Below, piece after piece: positions 1 to 5,928 of a stretch of DNA of 8,646 bases. Origin of the DNA: Nitrososphaerota archaeon (GTDB taxonomy: Archaea > Thermoproteota > Nitrososphaeria > Nitrososphaerales > CADDZS01); NCBI GenBank assembly GCA_027886785.1, contig JAPCJV010000056.1, positions 1 to 8,646 on the forward strand. The letters run 5' to 3'. The notes under the pieces are model-generated. The model was not told the origin of the DNA and ran no database searches. It saw nothing but the letters and a program-made list of their open reading frames with translations. Both the position numbers and the translations under genes were made by a program. Position 1 is the first letter of the stretch. Each line of letters starts with the position of its first letter.

Positions 1-804
1 CTGGACATCGTGAGCATTTGTACTTGGCCAATTCTACACAAAGAAATGACTGTGAACGCCGCGGTTGCGGGTGTAAAGATGATCTGGTGTGAAAAGCCAA
101 TGGCGGTGGGAATTGATGAGATTGACGAAATGGTTCGCACGTGTTCTGACCATAAAGTGCGACTTTTCATTAATCATCAACGTCGCTATGAAATGCCCTA
201 TCAGATAACGAGACAGATGATCGACGCCGGGGTTTTAGGGCAGGTCGAGCGCCTCGAAGGGTGGGTGGGGAGAGGATGGGATCTTTCGTCTTGGGGAACT
301 CATTGGGTCGATATGCACCGCTTCCTGTTGCACGATGCGCCCGCCGATTGGGTGCTCGCGCAGGCGCCTCGCAGCGGAAAAATTCGCTATGGACATCCTG
401 TGGAAGATCAAATGCTTCTTCAAATCATGTTTAGCAATGGAGTGATCAGCTTTATTCATTTAGGCAATCACTTGAAGACTACTGGTTTACGAGTCGTAGG
501 TGAGAAGGGCACGATCTCCTTTCTCGACGGTGGAGTGGATTTCAAGATTCAGCATGAAAAAAATGCGAGCGAGCTGGCCAAAAAATTCTTGGAAGGAAAA
601 CAGTATGTTTCAGGAATGAATAGGGCATTGGAAGACATCATCATCTCTTATGAAAAAAACCAAGTAGGAGAGATTGACGTCCACAACGGAGCGAGATCCG
701 CCGAGATCGTAATTGCCGCCTACCAATCTGCGATCGAAGGAAAAGTGCTTCGTCTTCCTCTTGAGAATCGGAGTTTCAACCTCCTGAAAAATTTTCAAGG
801 ATAA
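1..804 (+). CDS. Gfo/Idh/MocA-family NAD(P)-dependent oxidoreductase, 5'-truncated by window edge
   Basis: The reading frame is open from base 1 and ends at TAA 802-804, giving 267 residues. The GTG at position 10 lies inside the conserved strand-turn VSICT before a His and is not the real start. The family oxidises or reduces sugars, inositols and related polyols with NAD(P). Visible family marks are the CEKPMA motif (bases 88-105; its Lys is the usual catalytic/cofactor-contacting residue), then NHQRRY, then GTHWVD (bases 292-309), whose His and Asp sit where the family active-site His and its partner are. The N-terminal GxGxxG Rossmann loop must lie upstream of the window. The C-terminal part is the usual alpha/beta substrate domain. 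A Trp follows SICT where Pro is more common. The substrate cannot be told from the sequence. It converges on the cyclase gene, 48 bases away. Confidence 0.88.
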   Translation: MDIVSICTWPILHKEMTVNAAVAGVKMIWCEKPMAVGIDEIDEMVRTCSDHKVRLFINHQRRYEMPYQITRQMIDAGVLGQVERLEGWVGRGWDLSSWGTHWVDMHRFLLHDAPADWVLAQAPRSGKIRYGHPVEDQMLLQIMFSNGVISFIHLGNHLKTTGLRVVGEKGTISFLDGGVDFKIQHEKNASELAKKFLEGKQYVSGMNRALEDIIISYEKNQVGEIDVHNGARSAEIVIAAYQSAIEGKVLRLPLENRSFNLLKNFQG

Positions 805-852
805 CTGTAGTAAGCTGATGCGAGAAGAGGATTCTGTTCAGCGCCGGGTCTA

Positions 853-2847
853 CTAAGGACGCAGATTGGCCCTTTGAAAGAGCGAAGCGTACCTCGGGTC
901 CTCTCGGATGCTAGGATCGAAGTGGGCATACCTTAAGACACGGAATAGTATGGAACGTTCGTTGAAAGCCTGATCGAGGTACCTGAACATTTCGTCTTTA
1001 TCTCCCAGTCCTGCATGAACGATCGCCAAGTTGAACGGTTTTCCGTAAGTGTCGTCGGGCAGCTCGTTGAGTTTTTGCAGAATCTCCTCCACTTTTTCTC
1101 GCCTCCCTAACAGGGCATTATAGAAACCGAGTTCAGACATATACCCGTTGTTAGAGGGATGTCTCCTCAAAGCCTCATCTGCATAAGCCGCCGCAGCGTC
1201 GAAATCTCCCTTGGCCTCCGAGATCAGCGCCATGATAAAGTCAAAGAATTGGTTGGTCGTATCAAGCTCTTTCAGCTTCTGGATCCACTTCTGAGACTCC
1301 CCTTCATCACCTATTTTGGCGTAGTTGTACGCCATATTTGATGCGAGTGCTGCCGAAAGTGGGTCCAATTCTGCCGCAATCCGCGTCTCCTCGATGGACT
1401 TCTCCACGTTTCCGGTTTCCATAAGGCATATTCCATACCAATGGTGAGCAAGCGAATAATTTGGGCTCAGCTTGATCGCAACCAAAAACTCGCGCTCTGC
1501 CTCCGCAAACCGGTAATCTGCTGTAAGAAACTGCGCGAGGGTGTTATGTGCCTCCGAAAGGCCATTGTCTAAAGACAACGCCTTATCGAGAGACTCCTTC
1601 CCCCTCTTGTTGGCCTCTGCCGTCGGCATATGGTCATAATTGCCGAGCAGGAAAAACGCGTCGGCCAGGCCGGCATAAGCCTCGGCATAGTTGGGATCCT
1701 CCACAATAGCTGCCTCGAAAAGTTTCTTAGCTTCCCTCATTCCGGCTTCTGTTCTGTCGCGCAGCGCCATGCGTCCTTTCAGATAGCGCACGTACGCAGC
1801 CGAGCTAGCAGGTGTCTTTTTCTCAATGCTCTTTTGCTCCTCAGGGATGAGTCGAGCCATTAGTGCTTCGGAAACGCTCTTTGCAATCTCGCTCTGGATG
1901 GAAAAGACGTCATCCAGCTGTCTGTCGTAGTTATCCGACCACATGTGGTCTTCCGTCGTAGCATCAATCAGCTGGGCAGTGACCCGTATCTTGTTGCCCG
2001 CCTTCCGCACGCTGCCCTCCAAAACCGACCCTACGCCGATCTCCTTCGCGATCTCAGAGATCGACTTCTGGCTTCCTTTGTATCTACCGACTGTTGTCCT
2101 CGCGATCACCTTTAACTGGTGATTGTGAGAGATGGTATTGATCAATTCTTCAGTCATCCCGTCGGCAAAGTATTCATCGCTCGTGTCGGGGCTGATATTG
2201 GAAAAGGGAAGGATAGCGATCCTCGTCTTAGGGGCAAAGGGGACCTCGCTCGCAGAAGACTGATCCCAGGGAAGTGTGACCTTGAATACCTCCATCGGTA
2301 GGTCCACGTTCTTGAGTGCCCTAACTCCGATAGATTTGATCGGAAACTCAAACTTGTTTCTTACTTGCGTGTGGACTGGCTGCGAAATGCAGATTCCTCC
2401 AGGATCCGCCAAAGGTTCGATTCGAGAGGCGATGTTGACCGCGTCCCCGTAAATGTCACTACCACTGTGGATAACATCACCGACATGAATACCGATCCGT
2501 GCGAGGACTCGCTTATCCTGTTGTCGTACAGAGTTCAAATCATGCAGAGACTGCTGGATCTCGAATGCAGATCGAACGGCCTCAAGCGCACTGGGAAACT
2601 CCACCAGGAAACCGTCACCTAGAGTCTTCACTTCGTTCCCGTTATGTCTGGCGAACAGCGGCCGGAGAATGCTCCGGTATTCCTCCAAGTGCCGCAGTGC
2701 AAGCTCCTCGTTTCGCTGGGAGAGCTGTGTGTAACCTACCAGATCAACAAATGTTACAGCGGCTAGCCTACGCTCCCCACTCGCCAAGAGAACGAAAAGC
2801 AGAATCGTGTCAGGGCAATTAAACCATTTTGGAGATGTACTTGGCAA
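853..2847 (-). CDS. Class III adenylate/guanylate cyclase fused to TolB-like domain and TPR repeats (paralogue 1, intact)
   Basis: This is a soluble three-part protein of 664 codons from TTG 2847. Residues 25-195 are a class III cyclase domain. All six canonical residues are present: metal-binding Asp35 and Asp78, base-selecting Lys74 and Asp131 (pattern expected of an ATP-using, cAMP-making enzyme), and transition-state Asn138 and Arg142. Residues 205-335 are a TolB N-terminal-like domain beginning RIAILPFSNISPD, and 345-664 are TPR-type helical repeats that probably bind a partner or ligand. No signal peptide or membrane segment is evident. The start is uncertain: no in-frame ATG precedes the domain. 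A second TTG at 2785-2787 gives MASGERRLAAV, matches the length of paralogue 2 (about 642 codons), and lies 33 bases from a TATA-like box, so I prefer it. The gene ends with tandem TAG codons. It is divergent from the membrane-protein gene at 3020. Confidence 0.9.
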   Translation of the reverse strand: MPSTSPKWFNCPDTILLFVLLASGERRLAAVTFVDLVGYTQLSQRNEELALRHLEEYRSILRPLFARHNGNEVKTLGDGFLVEFPSALEAVRSAFEIQQSLHDLNSVRQQDKRVLARIGIHVGDVIHSGSDIYGDAVNIASRIEPLADPGGICISQPVHTQVRNKFEFPIKSIGVRALKNVDLPMEVFKVTLPWDQSSASEVPFAPKTRIAILPFSNISPDTSDEYFADGMTEELINTISHNHQLKVIARTTVGRYKGSQKSISEIAKEIGVGSVLEGSVRKAGNKIRVTAQLIDATTEDHMWSDNYDRQLDDVFSIQSEIAKSVSEALMARLIPEEQKSIEKKTPASSAAYVRYLKGRMALRDRTEAGMREAKKLFEAAIVEDPNYAEAYAGLADAFFLLGNYDHMPTAEANKRGKESLDKALSLDNGLSEAHNTLAQFLTADYRFAEAEREFLVAIKLSPNYSLAHHWYGICLMETGNVEKSIEETRIAAELDPLSAALASNMAYNYAKIGDEGESQKWIQKLKELDTTNQFFDFIMALISEAKGDFDAAAAYADEALRRHPSNNGYMSELGFYNALLGRREKVEEILQKLNELPDDTYGKPFNLAIVHAGLGDKDEMFRYLDQAFNERSILFRVLRYAHFDPSIREDPRYASLFQRANLRP
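2817..2824 (-). promoter_or_regulatory. Candidate TATA box for cyclase paralogue 1
   Basis: The minus strand reads GTTTAATT, an A/T-rich box centred about 33 bases before TTG 2787. With the usual archaeal spacing of about 26 bases to the transcription start, the leader would be about 7 bases. That supports the inner TTG start. If the outer TTG 2847 were used, this box would fall inside the coding region. This is a weak sequence match only. Confidence 0.35.
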
Positions 2848-2936
2848 GATATGGTCGGATATTCACAAGGCTCTCTGACTTCAGGGTTAAGGAGGGTGAA
2901 GAACAGTGGGGTAAATGAAACAGCTTTCGGAATAAT

Positions 2937-2970
2937 ACGTGTCGGTAACACGTTTCCCTTATCTAGAAGA
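2937..2970. promoter_or_regulatory. Candidate operator A: ACGTGT-N5-ACACGT dyad plus conserved tail
   Basis: A perfect 6+6 inverted repeat (ACGTGT at 2937-2942, ACACGT at 2948-2953, 5-base spacer) is followed by TTCCCTTATCTAG. The same 34-base unit recurs at 4736-4769 with 27 matching positions. It lies between the divergent cyclase (-) and membrane-protein (+) genes, so it could act on either. The dyad is what a dimeric regulator would bind; that role is inference. Confidence 0.5.
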
Positions 2971-3019
2971 ACGGAAATTTTCCTGAATTCTGCAACAAGA
3001 AATGAGAAGATCTTAGGAT

Positions 3020-3694
3020 ATGGGTTCCCCGGAAGATCCTGGACAACGGCAAGAAATCCAACTTACGTTCGAGTCCATTGTTGAGAGTTCCGAAAAGTGG
3101 TTAGGGCGACTCAAAAAACAAGAATTCCGAGTTAGACTCGCCAGTTCGTTCTTGACTACATTCCTAGTTTTTGCTGCTGTCGGAGGAACTATTCTTGGCG
3201 TCGCAGTACTCCAATTTGGCTGGGGGTACGTCACGGATCTTTTTCGTCATCACCCAAATCAGATCGCCTTGTTTGCAGGAATCGCGTTTTTGGCAGGAAT
3301 AGTCGGTGGCATTGCGACCTATTTCATTCTCAAGAGGGACCATAATGCTCGCTTGAGGGAGTTATCCCTTCTGATAACTGACATGAAGACAGAGAACAGG
3401 ACCAGGGGCGAAGGGATTACAGGGGATGCACTTTCTTTGGCAGAGAAAATCGTGACTCTGCTCCCGGAACTTGTTAGGAAGAGAAATCAGGATTCCCTGC
3501 TCTTCGGGGTGGCGGCGTTTGTCCTTGCGTCTACAATCGCTAATAATTCTGCAGTCGGGGTCTTGGTCGGAGTGGCAGTGTGGCTGTACTTCAGACGCGA
3601 GACCAAGAGGACGTACGAACAAGAAATCTCAAAGTTCGAAGAACAGAAAAGAGTCTTCGAGCAACGAAAGAAAGATTTCATAGAGACGTTGTGA
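3020..3694 (+). CDS. Unrecognised four-helix membrane protein with charged C-terminal coiled coil
   Basis: I do not recognise a family for these 224 residues. About 39 polar N-terminal residues are followed by hydrophobic segments at roughly 40-65 and 82-104, a cytoplasm-like charged linker (105-156), then a second hairpin at about 157-173 and 176-191. The last 30 residues are rich in Glu, Lys, Arg and Phe and look like a short coiled coil, probably cytoplasmic. ATG 3020 gives the longest open frame without reaching into the hydrophobic core; an upstream ATG at 3002 stops after four codons. The broken winged-helix gene begins 9 bases after the TGA in the same frame, so the two were probably one transcript, perhaps a membrane component with a cognate DNA-binding protein (inference). 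Candidate operator A lies 50 bases upstream. Confidence 0.75.
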   Translation: MGSPEDPGQRQEIQLTFESIVESSEKWLGRLKKQEFRVRLASSFLTTFLVFAAVGGTILGVAVLQFGWGYVTDLFRHHPNQIALFAGIAFLAGIVGGIATYFILKRDHNARLRELSLLITDMKTENRTRGEGITGDALSLAEKIVTLLPELVRKRNQDSLLFGVAAFVLASTIANNSAVGVLVGVAVWLYFRRETKRTYEQEISKFEEQKRVFEQRKKDFIETL

Positions 3695-3703
3695 ATCTGA
3701 GAT

Positions 3704-3976
3704 TTGGAAAAGCCGGACCTGTATCTTGTAGCTCGCTTTCTCGACATCATGTACGGCAACGGTTCAGCAATGAAAAAGACAAACATTCAGATGCTTTTAG
3801 GTGTCAATTATCCACGCTTCAAAGAGTACCTTGAATAGTTATTGAACCATGAGTTTGTCGCACAAACGCGAGATGAAGATGATGCGGAAAGGATAATGTT
3901 GACGCCGAAGGGGATTGAGTCCTACCACAGATTTGTGGATTGGGTGAAGGAAACATTGGACGGAGTCAAGATCTAA
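3704..3976 (+). pseudogene. Winged-helix DNA-binding protein interrupted by in-frame TAG
   Basis: Reading from TTG 3704 gives LEKPDLYLVARFLDIMYGNG, then KKTNIQMLLGVNYPRFKEYLE, a TAG stop at 3836-3838, then LLNHEFVAQTRDEDDAERIM, LTPKGIESYHRF and a final TAA at 3974-3976. This is the standard layout of small archaeal winged-helix regulators: a first helix, the helix-turn-helix (KKTNIQMLLGVNY), a recognition helix ending YLxWL, and a wing ending LTPKG. The stop falls where the family usually has Trp, so a single TGG to TAG change explains it. The 45 codons beyond the stop remain clearly coding. It lies 9 bases after the membrane-protein gene and in the same frame. Neither half alone would be a complete DNA-binding domain. 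A sequencing error or suppression of the stop are the alternatives. Confidence 0.7.
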
Positions 3977-4030
3977 CTCCGTGTCCAAAGTTTCCGATTT
4001 ATGAGGGAACTACCTCTCTGAGTTTTAGGG

Positions 4031-4035
4031 AAAAA
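4031..4035 (-). terminator. T-tract downstream of DUF996 gene
   Basis: On the minus strand, about 30 bases after the DUF996 stop, there is ACTATTTTTCCC with five consecutive T. Oligo-T runs without a strong hairpin are the usual archaeal terminator. Short, so only suggestive. Confidence 0.35.
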
Positions 4036-4064
4036 TAGTTGTTCCTCATCTCATCACGGATGTT

Positions 4065-4676
4065 CTACGAGCTGGTTGCAGGAATGCTGTTTACCTGATT
4101 TCTTTGAGGAACGCCGAGAGGTTCTTGGATGGAGAAGAAAGACACCGCGAGGAGTATCTCCGCTACCAAGATCAAAATGAATCCGACACCGAGTATTGCA
4201 GTCGCCGCCCCTATCAAAAAGAGCAATCCCGCTGTCTCAAACATTTTGACGTTCAGTTTAGAAGCGATGGTATTGTAGGTTCTGCGAACGAATACTGCCG
4301 AAGTCAACGCGAGCGCCCAGATAGCTAAGAGTCCTACAACGATCGTAGCAGCTAGTCCAACCCACTCACCCGTAGTCACAGTAGACGCAAGGACAAATTT
4401 CGTTCCGACAAATGATCCCATTCCCAGCAAATGGTAAACTGCCCCAGCGACCGTGACAGCTCCGACAGCTATTGCGCCAATTCCCAATAAGACTGCAGTC
4501 CTCATTTCACCGTAGATTTTTCTGTCGTTGACAGCTTGGGAAATCTTATTGATTGCAACCAGGATCATAATGAACCCAGCTATTCCCAGCAGCCAGCCGA
4601 CGTTGGGTATTGCAGTGAGCAATACCAGCAGTGAACCAATTCCGCCTAACACTTTTGCATCTGATAATGAAGTCAT
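4065..4676 (-). CDS. DUF996-family membrane protein
   Basis: The product is a 203-residue integral membrane protein. It opens with SLSDAKVLGGIGSLLVLL, the recognisable start of DUF996 proteins, which are mainly archaeal and of unknown function. Hydrophobic segments lie at about 8-24, 27-45, 60-85, 107-130 and 148-182 (the last may be two helices), giving five or six spans. The protein ends in a short polar tail after SFFSIQEPLG, also typical of the family. The ATG at 4674-4676 begins directly at the conserved N-terminus; the bases before it are A-rich without a clear Shine-Dalgarno site. It is divergent from the decayed dehydrogenase and convergent with the broken winged-helix gene. It is the only undamaged gene between 3.7 and 5.4 kb. 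No catalytic residues can be pointed to. Confidence 0.88.
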   Translation of the reverse strand: MTSLSDAKVLGGIGSLLVLLTAIPNVGWLLGIAGFIMILVAINKISQAVNDRKIYGEMRTAVLLGIGAIAVGAVTVAGAVYHLLGMGSFVGTKFVLASTVTTGEWVGLAATIVVGLLAIWALALTSAVFVRRTYNTIASKLNVKMFETAGLLFLIGAATAILGVGFILILVAEILLAVSFFSIQEPLGVPQRNQVNSIPATSS

Positions 4677-4710
4677 TTCTTTTTCACGTTTTCCTAGTGC
4701 CTACTTGTAC

Positions 4711-4718
4711 GATAAAAG
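4711..4718 (-). promoter_or_regulatory. Candidate TATA box for the DUF996 gene
   Basis: The minus strand reads CTTTTATC, centred about 38 bases before the ATG at 4676, which would give a leader of about 12 bases. Candidate operator B lies just upstream at 4736-4769, a position where a bound regulator could affect this promoter. Confidence 0.4.
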
Positions 4719-4735
4719 ATCGGCGTATCCCCGAG

Positions 4736-4769
4736 ACGTATTGGCGAGACGTTTCCCTTAACTAGTAGA
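4736..4769. promoter_or_regulatory. Candidate operator B: second copy of the 34-base dyad element
   Basis: This copy reads ACGTAT-N5-AGACGT followed by TTCCCTTAACTAG. It matches element A (2937-2970) at 27 of 34 positions, and the dyad arms pair at 5 of 6 positions. Spacing between the arms is the same in both copies. It lies between the divergent DUF996 gene and the decayed dehydrogenase. Confidence 0.5.
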
Positions 4770-4810
4770 TTACTTTCGCAATGAGAGAACTAGGGCACCT
4801 GGGGAAATTA

Positions 4811-5361
4811 ATGAAAGCGATCGTGTGTTCAAAATATGGACCCCCGGAAGTGCTCCAATTTCGAGAGGTGGAAAAGCCCGCCCCTTCTGACAACGAAGTG
4901 TTGGTAAGAATCTATGCAACGACCGTGACAAAAGGAGACTGTGAGCTGCGTGGGATGCGGCTTCCACACTCTTTTCAGCTCAAAGCCCGAATCGGGTTTG
5001 GTTTCAGGGGGCCTCGAAAGAGATTTTAGGGCAGGAGCTATCCGCAGATATCGAATCCAGGGGTAAAGCTGTCAGTCGGTTTAGAGCGGGAGACCGAGTG
5101 TTTGCACTTACCGGGCTGGGTCTTGGCGCTTACACAGAGTACGATTGTGTCTCTGAAAAAGGATTCATCGCGATACATCGCGAGAACATGACCTATGCAG
5201 AAGCCACCGCTGTCCCCGTTGGAGGACTACATGCAGTGCTTTTTCTCAAAAAAGCGAATATCCAGAAGGGGCAAAAGGTCTTGATCAATGGGGCAGGAGG
5301 ATCTATCAGTACAATTGCAGTCCAACTCGCCAAGTCGTTGGGGGCAGTCATAGGGAATTAG
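4811..5361 (+). pseudogene. Decayed zinc-type alcohol dehydrogenase/quinone oxidoreductase (MDR family), frameshifted and truncated
   Basis: ATG 4811 starts MKAIVCSKYGPPEVLQFREV, a typical start for medium-chain dehydrogenase/reductases related to quinone reductase. An in-frame ATG at 4781 is possible but adds only non-family residues. The frame runs to TAG 5027-5029. The family sequence then resumes one frame over at 5026 as LGQELSADIES...RAGDRVFALTGLG...GAYTEYDC...GGLHAVLFLKKANI, then the nucleotide-binding loop LINGAGGSIST. A single lost base within about 5021-5026 accounts for the shift. The coding match ends at AVIGN and TAG 5359-5361, in the middle of the Rossmann domain. About 150 C-terminal residues expected of the family are missing, apart from a possible fragment near 5405-5437. 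The encoded pieces cannot form a working enzyme. Confidence 0.85.
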
Positions 5362-5406
5362 AGAAATATGCAACAGCCCCTGAATTGTGAATTCTTCGCT
5401 AAAGCA

Positions 5407-5414
5407 ATTTATTG
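5407..5414 (+). promoter_or_regulatory. Candidate TATA box for cyclase paralogue 2
   Basis: The A/T-rich string ATTTATTG is centred about 35 bases before TTG 5446, close to the 33-base spacing seen for paralogue 1. It overlaps a possible remnant of the dehydrogenase C-terminus, so the resemblance may be accidental. Confidence 0.3.
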
Positions 5415-5445
5415 ATCGCAAAACTCCAAAAGAAATGCAATTCCC

Positions 5446-5922
5446 TTGTTACCCGACTCCGAAAGAGGACTAGCCGCAATCATGTACACGGATCTTTCGG
5501 GGTATACAGCGCTTTCGCAAAGGGATGAGTCCTCCGCATTGCAACTGTTAGAGGAACACCGGAAAATTGTGCGCCCCCTCTTCGGCAAATTTGGCGGGCG
5601 CGAAATCAAGACGATGGGCGATGCCTTTCTCGTGGAATTCGCAAGCGCCCTGGAAGCTGTGAGATGCGCTTTTGAGATTCAATGTGATCTTCATGAATTC
5701 AATTCTAAACGTCCTCTTGGTTCGAGAGCAGATATGCGAATTGGGTTGCACCTTGGAGACGTTGTGCATCGTGGGGGAGACTTGTACGGAGATACCGTCA
5801 ATGTTGCGTCTAGGATTGAACCACTTGCAGTCCCGGGAGGAATCTGTTTCAGTGAAGAAATTTTTAGGCAGTTAAAGAACAAGTTCGAGTTTCCCGTAGA
5901 GAGCTTGGGGGCTAAGCAATAA
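5446..5922 (+). CDS. Class III nucleotide cyclase domain, N-terminal part of paralogue 2 ending at an in-frame TAA
   Basis: 158 codons from TTG 5446 encode one complete cyclase catalytic domain closely similar to that of the gene at 853-2847. All six canonical residues are present: metal-binding Asp16 and Asp59, Lys55 and Asp112 for base selection, Asn119 and Arg123 for the transition state. The reading ends SLGAKQ then TAA at 5920-5922. In paralogue 1 the aligned stretch is SIGVRALKNV, so TAA stands where Leu is, a one-base change from TTA. The start is a TTG with no in-frame ATG and no clear Shine-Dalgarno site. If translation really stops here, the product is a free cyclase domain able in principle to dimerise and act, but separated from its TolB-like and TPR parts. 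Otherwise this is a recent pseudogene or a sequencing error. Confidence 0.75.
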   Translation: MLPDSERGLAAIMYTDLSGYTALSQRDESSALQLLEEHRKIVRPLFGKFGGREIKTMGDAFLVEFASALEAVRCAFEIQCDLHEFNSKRPLGSRADMRIGLHLGDVVHRGGDLYGDTVNVASRIEPLAVPGGICFSEEIFRQLKNKFEFPVESLGAKQ

Positions 5923-5928
5923 AGAAAC

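Noticed and set aside
10..12. GTG at position 10 as the start of the first gene
   Set aside because: It lies inside a conserved family strand and the frame is open back to base 1, so the gene is simply cut by the window edge.
2401..2430. GGTTCGATTC resembling a tRNA T-loop
   Set aside because: It is within the cyclase coding sequence and no acceptor, D or anticodon stems can be paired around it.
2119..2822. Several plus-strand open frames inside the first cyclase gene
   Set aside because: They are antisense to a well-supported coding region and show no recognisable protein features.
2889..2935. Strong Shine-Dalgarno-like GGAGGGTGA followed by short open frames
   Set aside because: The GTG at 2906 stops after two codons and the ATG at 2915 after six. 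No recognisable leader peptide, and other genes here do not use strong Shine-Dalgarno sites.
2973..2983. GGAAATTTTCC palindrome upstream of the membrane-protein gene
   Set aside because: Five-base arms in A/T-rich sequence are expected by chance, and the copy B region has no counterpart.
3836..3838. TAG read as pyrrolysine in the winged-helix gene
   Set aside because: The position is normally Trp, the family is not a pyrrolysine protein, and nothing in the window suggests pyl genes. A TGG to TAG mutation is simpler.
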